A DNA stretch of 64,000 bases from Phalacrocorax aristotelis. Lineage: Eukaryota > Chordata > Aves > Suliformes > Phalacrocoracidae. The notes under the pieces are model-generated. The model made no database searches. It saw nothing but the letters and a program-made list of their open reading frames with translations, and was not told where the DNA came from. Made by a program: the position numbers and the translations under genes. Numbering within the stretch: position 1 is the first letter of the stretch; the number at the start of each line of letters is the position of its first letter. Shown here piece after piece: positions 62,750 to 64,000 of the stretch. The stretch spans positions 110,832,756 to 110,896,755 of the forward strand of contig NC_134276.1 of the NCBI RefSeq assembly GCF_949628215.1, in the 5' to 3' direction.

Positions 62750-63445
62750 CTGGAATTAAAACCACTGGTATTTCAGTGTATGACAGTAAAAATGTCGCAA
62801 GTTAATAAAAGGGTTAGGGAAATCATATAAATCTTTTAAAATCCCAGCAGGTTTAGCATAATCCAATGCAATATAAGGGAAAAAGAACCTACTTTCATGA
62901 ACACTGGGCAGAAACATTCCAACTGGGTTTTTTAGGGGGTTTGGGTTTGGGTTGTGTTTTCTTTAATAGTTTAAGAGAATGAAGACATAGAAGAAAGTTT
63001 TGTTTCTGAGACAGACCAAGGCTCTTATGCTTCTGTACTTGACATGGGCACTACTTTCAGAAAAGCACAATAAGCAAGGCAAATTGGTTTGAAACAAATG
63101 TCTCTCACACCTCTCTTCCCCTCTTATAATGCTTCTCGTGGTTGCACATGGCACAGAGTTCCCCTGAGCTGTAGCTGCATTAGTCTTACTACAAAATCTG
63201 TTGCTAAGAAGGATGCCAAGAAATTTACTGGTTGAAATAGGAATAAAACTCCTATGACTATAAATGTAATGAAGAAGCTACATATTATTCCCAATGTAAA
63301 AAAAAAAAAAGTGAGAAAGTATTTAATAACAAATTATAACCTGTTATTACCACTCACCAATATTAAAGTCAATCTAAGTTAGTAATTTTCTATGCACATA
63401 AATTGAATATTCAAGAATGCTCACCATTTCAAGACGAATGCTCAC
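62750..63445 (-). other. ABCC13 intron
   Basis: Bounded by GTGAGC and TTCCAG on the minus strand. Includes an A-run (about 63,299-63,310). Nothing recognised. Confidence 0.8.
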
Positions 63446-63547
63446 CTCTTTATCCATTTCTGCATATTCACAAACTCTTTCAACTGAAACTGAATTGGTC
63501 TCGATTTCACATACCTTACGCACCCAAAAATTTAGACTTTGAATTAT
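63446..63547 (-). CDS. ABCC13: ABCC13 exon: end of second transmembrane domain
   Basis: A 102-base, phase 0-0 exon. Acceptor ATTTCCCCAG, donor AAAGAG|GTGAGC. Encodes IIQSLNFWVRKVCEIETN then SVSVERVCEYAEMDKE, matching the LNWLVR..E.E.N..AVER..EY pattern of the family. Confidence 0.88.
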
Positions 63548-63622
63548 CTGGGGAAATAGTTGCATTGTAAAACGTAAAAAGTTGACTCTACTAGAATACA
63601 GCATACTGATTTCAAAACTTAC

Positions 63623-63800
63623 CCAGAAATCTGACACTGCTTCAGGATCAACAGAAAGTGCAGACTAATTGTATGGTAAGTTGAAAGGAAAAACATATAT
63701 GGCTCATATTGTGGGTACATTATTCCCAATGTAAAGTAAGCTAGCAATACAGAACAAAGACTTTGCAATGGAGATATGTATTTGTGGTCTATCTTGTCTG
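63623..63800 (-). pseudogene. ABCC13: Possible damaged ABCC13 transmembrane exon
   Basis: A donor GATTTCTGG|GTAAGT ends at 63623. The phase expected by the next exon gives SALSVDPEAVSDFW, preceded at once by TAG (63665-63667). A hydrophobic stretch (SLCSVLLAYFTLGIMY) just upstream lies in another frame, suggesting a frameshift plus stop. The acceptor side is not defined. The similarity to the family is weak. Confidence 0.35.
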
Positions 63801-64000
63801 CCAAATTTGTCGTCTCCAAGAATTGGGAATGCTTCTGCATTAATGGTTAAATGGTTAATGGTTAGTGGTTAAATATTCCATTCCTACTTCTATAGGAAAA
63901 AAGTGAGCCAAAAGAATTCTGATCAACTGTTTTGGCATGCTGTATGTAACTAAAGAAAGAATGGTGTCAGTCTGACATCAGATGAAGGTGAAAACTGCAG

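Overview
The window is vertebrate nuclear DNA from a bird, most likely a member of Neoaves. Genes are split by GT-AG introns. There is a CR1 LINE with the usual avian 3' tail, and there are solo LTRs, one of a type widespread in neoavian genomes (TguLTR5-like, recognised from memory). The gene order matches human 21q11.2: SAMSN1 and HSPA13 point the same way, and an ABCC13-like gene converges on HSPA13 from the other side.

Layout. Positions 1-15,560 hold the 3' half of SAMSN1 (+ strand): four coding exons covering the SH3 domain, the SAM domain and the C-terminal tail, followed by the 3' UTR. The last intron is about 9.4 kb and carries a solo LTR with a perfect 5-bp target-site duplication (TSD). 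Positions 15,560-44,690 are gene-free: a CR1 copy with reverse-transcriptase coding remnants (about 16.88-18.25 kb), an old CR1 tail (about 30.75-31.2 kb), a 246-bp all-purine AAAG microsatellite (26.05-26.30 kb), AT-rich and CA repeats, and an LTR-like block (about 43.8-44.2 kb). Positions 44,690-45,560 are a CpG island with NRF1-, ZNF143-, ETS- and CCAAT-type sites, serving as the HSPA13 promoter. HSPA13 (STCH) is complete in five exons (45,099-50,789, 472 aa), with a 3' UTR to about 53.67 kb. A second solo LTR with a perfect TSD lies at 54,203-54,795. From 57,884 to the right edge, the minus strand carries ABCC exons encoding the second nucleotide-binding domain (NBD2), assigned to ABCC13 by similarity and synteny.

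Most notable points. (1) HSPA13 intron 1 has ten uninterrupted GGGGCC hexamers starting 12 bases after the first donor site. The motif and its placement resemble the C9orf72 repeat, and the HSPA13 start codon is in frame with poly-Gly-Arg if the intron is retained. (2) The ABCC13 exon with the Walker A motif has GG where the splice acceptor AG should be, the expected last exon is not found, and a neighbouring upstream exon has an in-frame stop. Together these suggest decay of this gene, as in humans. (3) An 84-bp segment in SAMSN1 is duplicated about 0.57 kb away with what looks like a microinversion at its edge.

The three genes do not form a pathway. SAMSN1 is an adaptor of haematopoietic signalling, HSPA13 an ER/microsomal Hsp70-type ATPase, and ABCC13 an MRP-family transporter relative; they are neighbours by conserved synteny. 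No previously undescribed multi-gene system was found.
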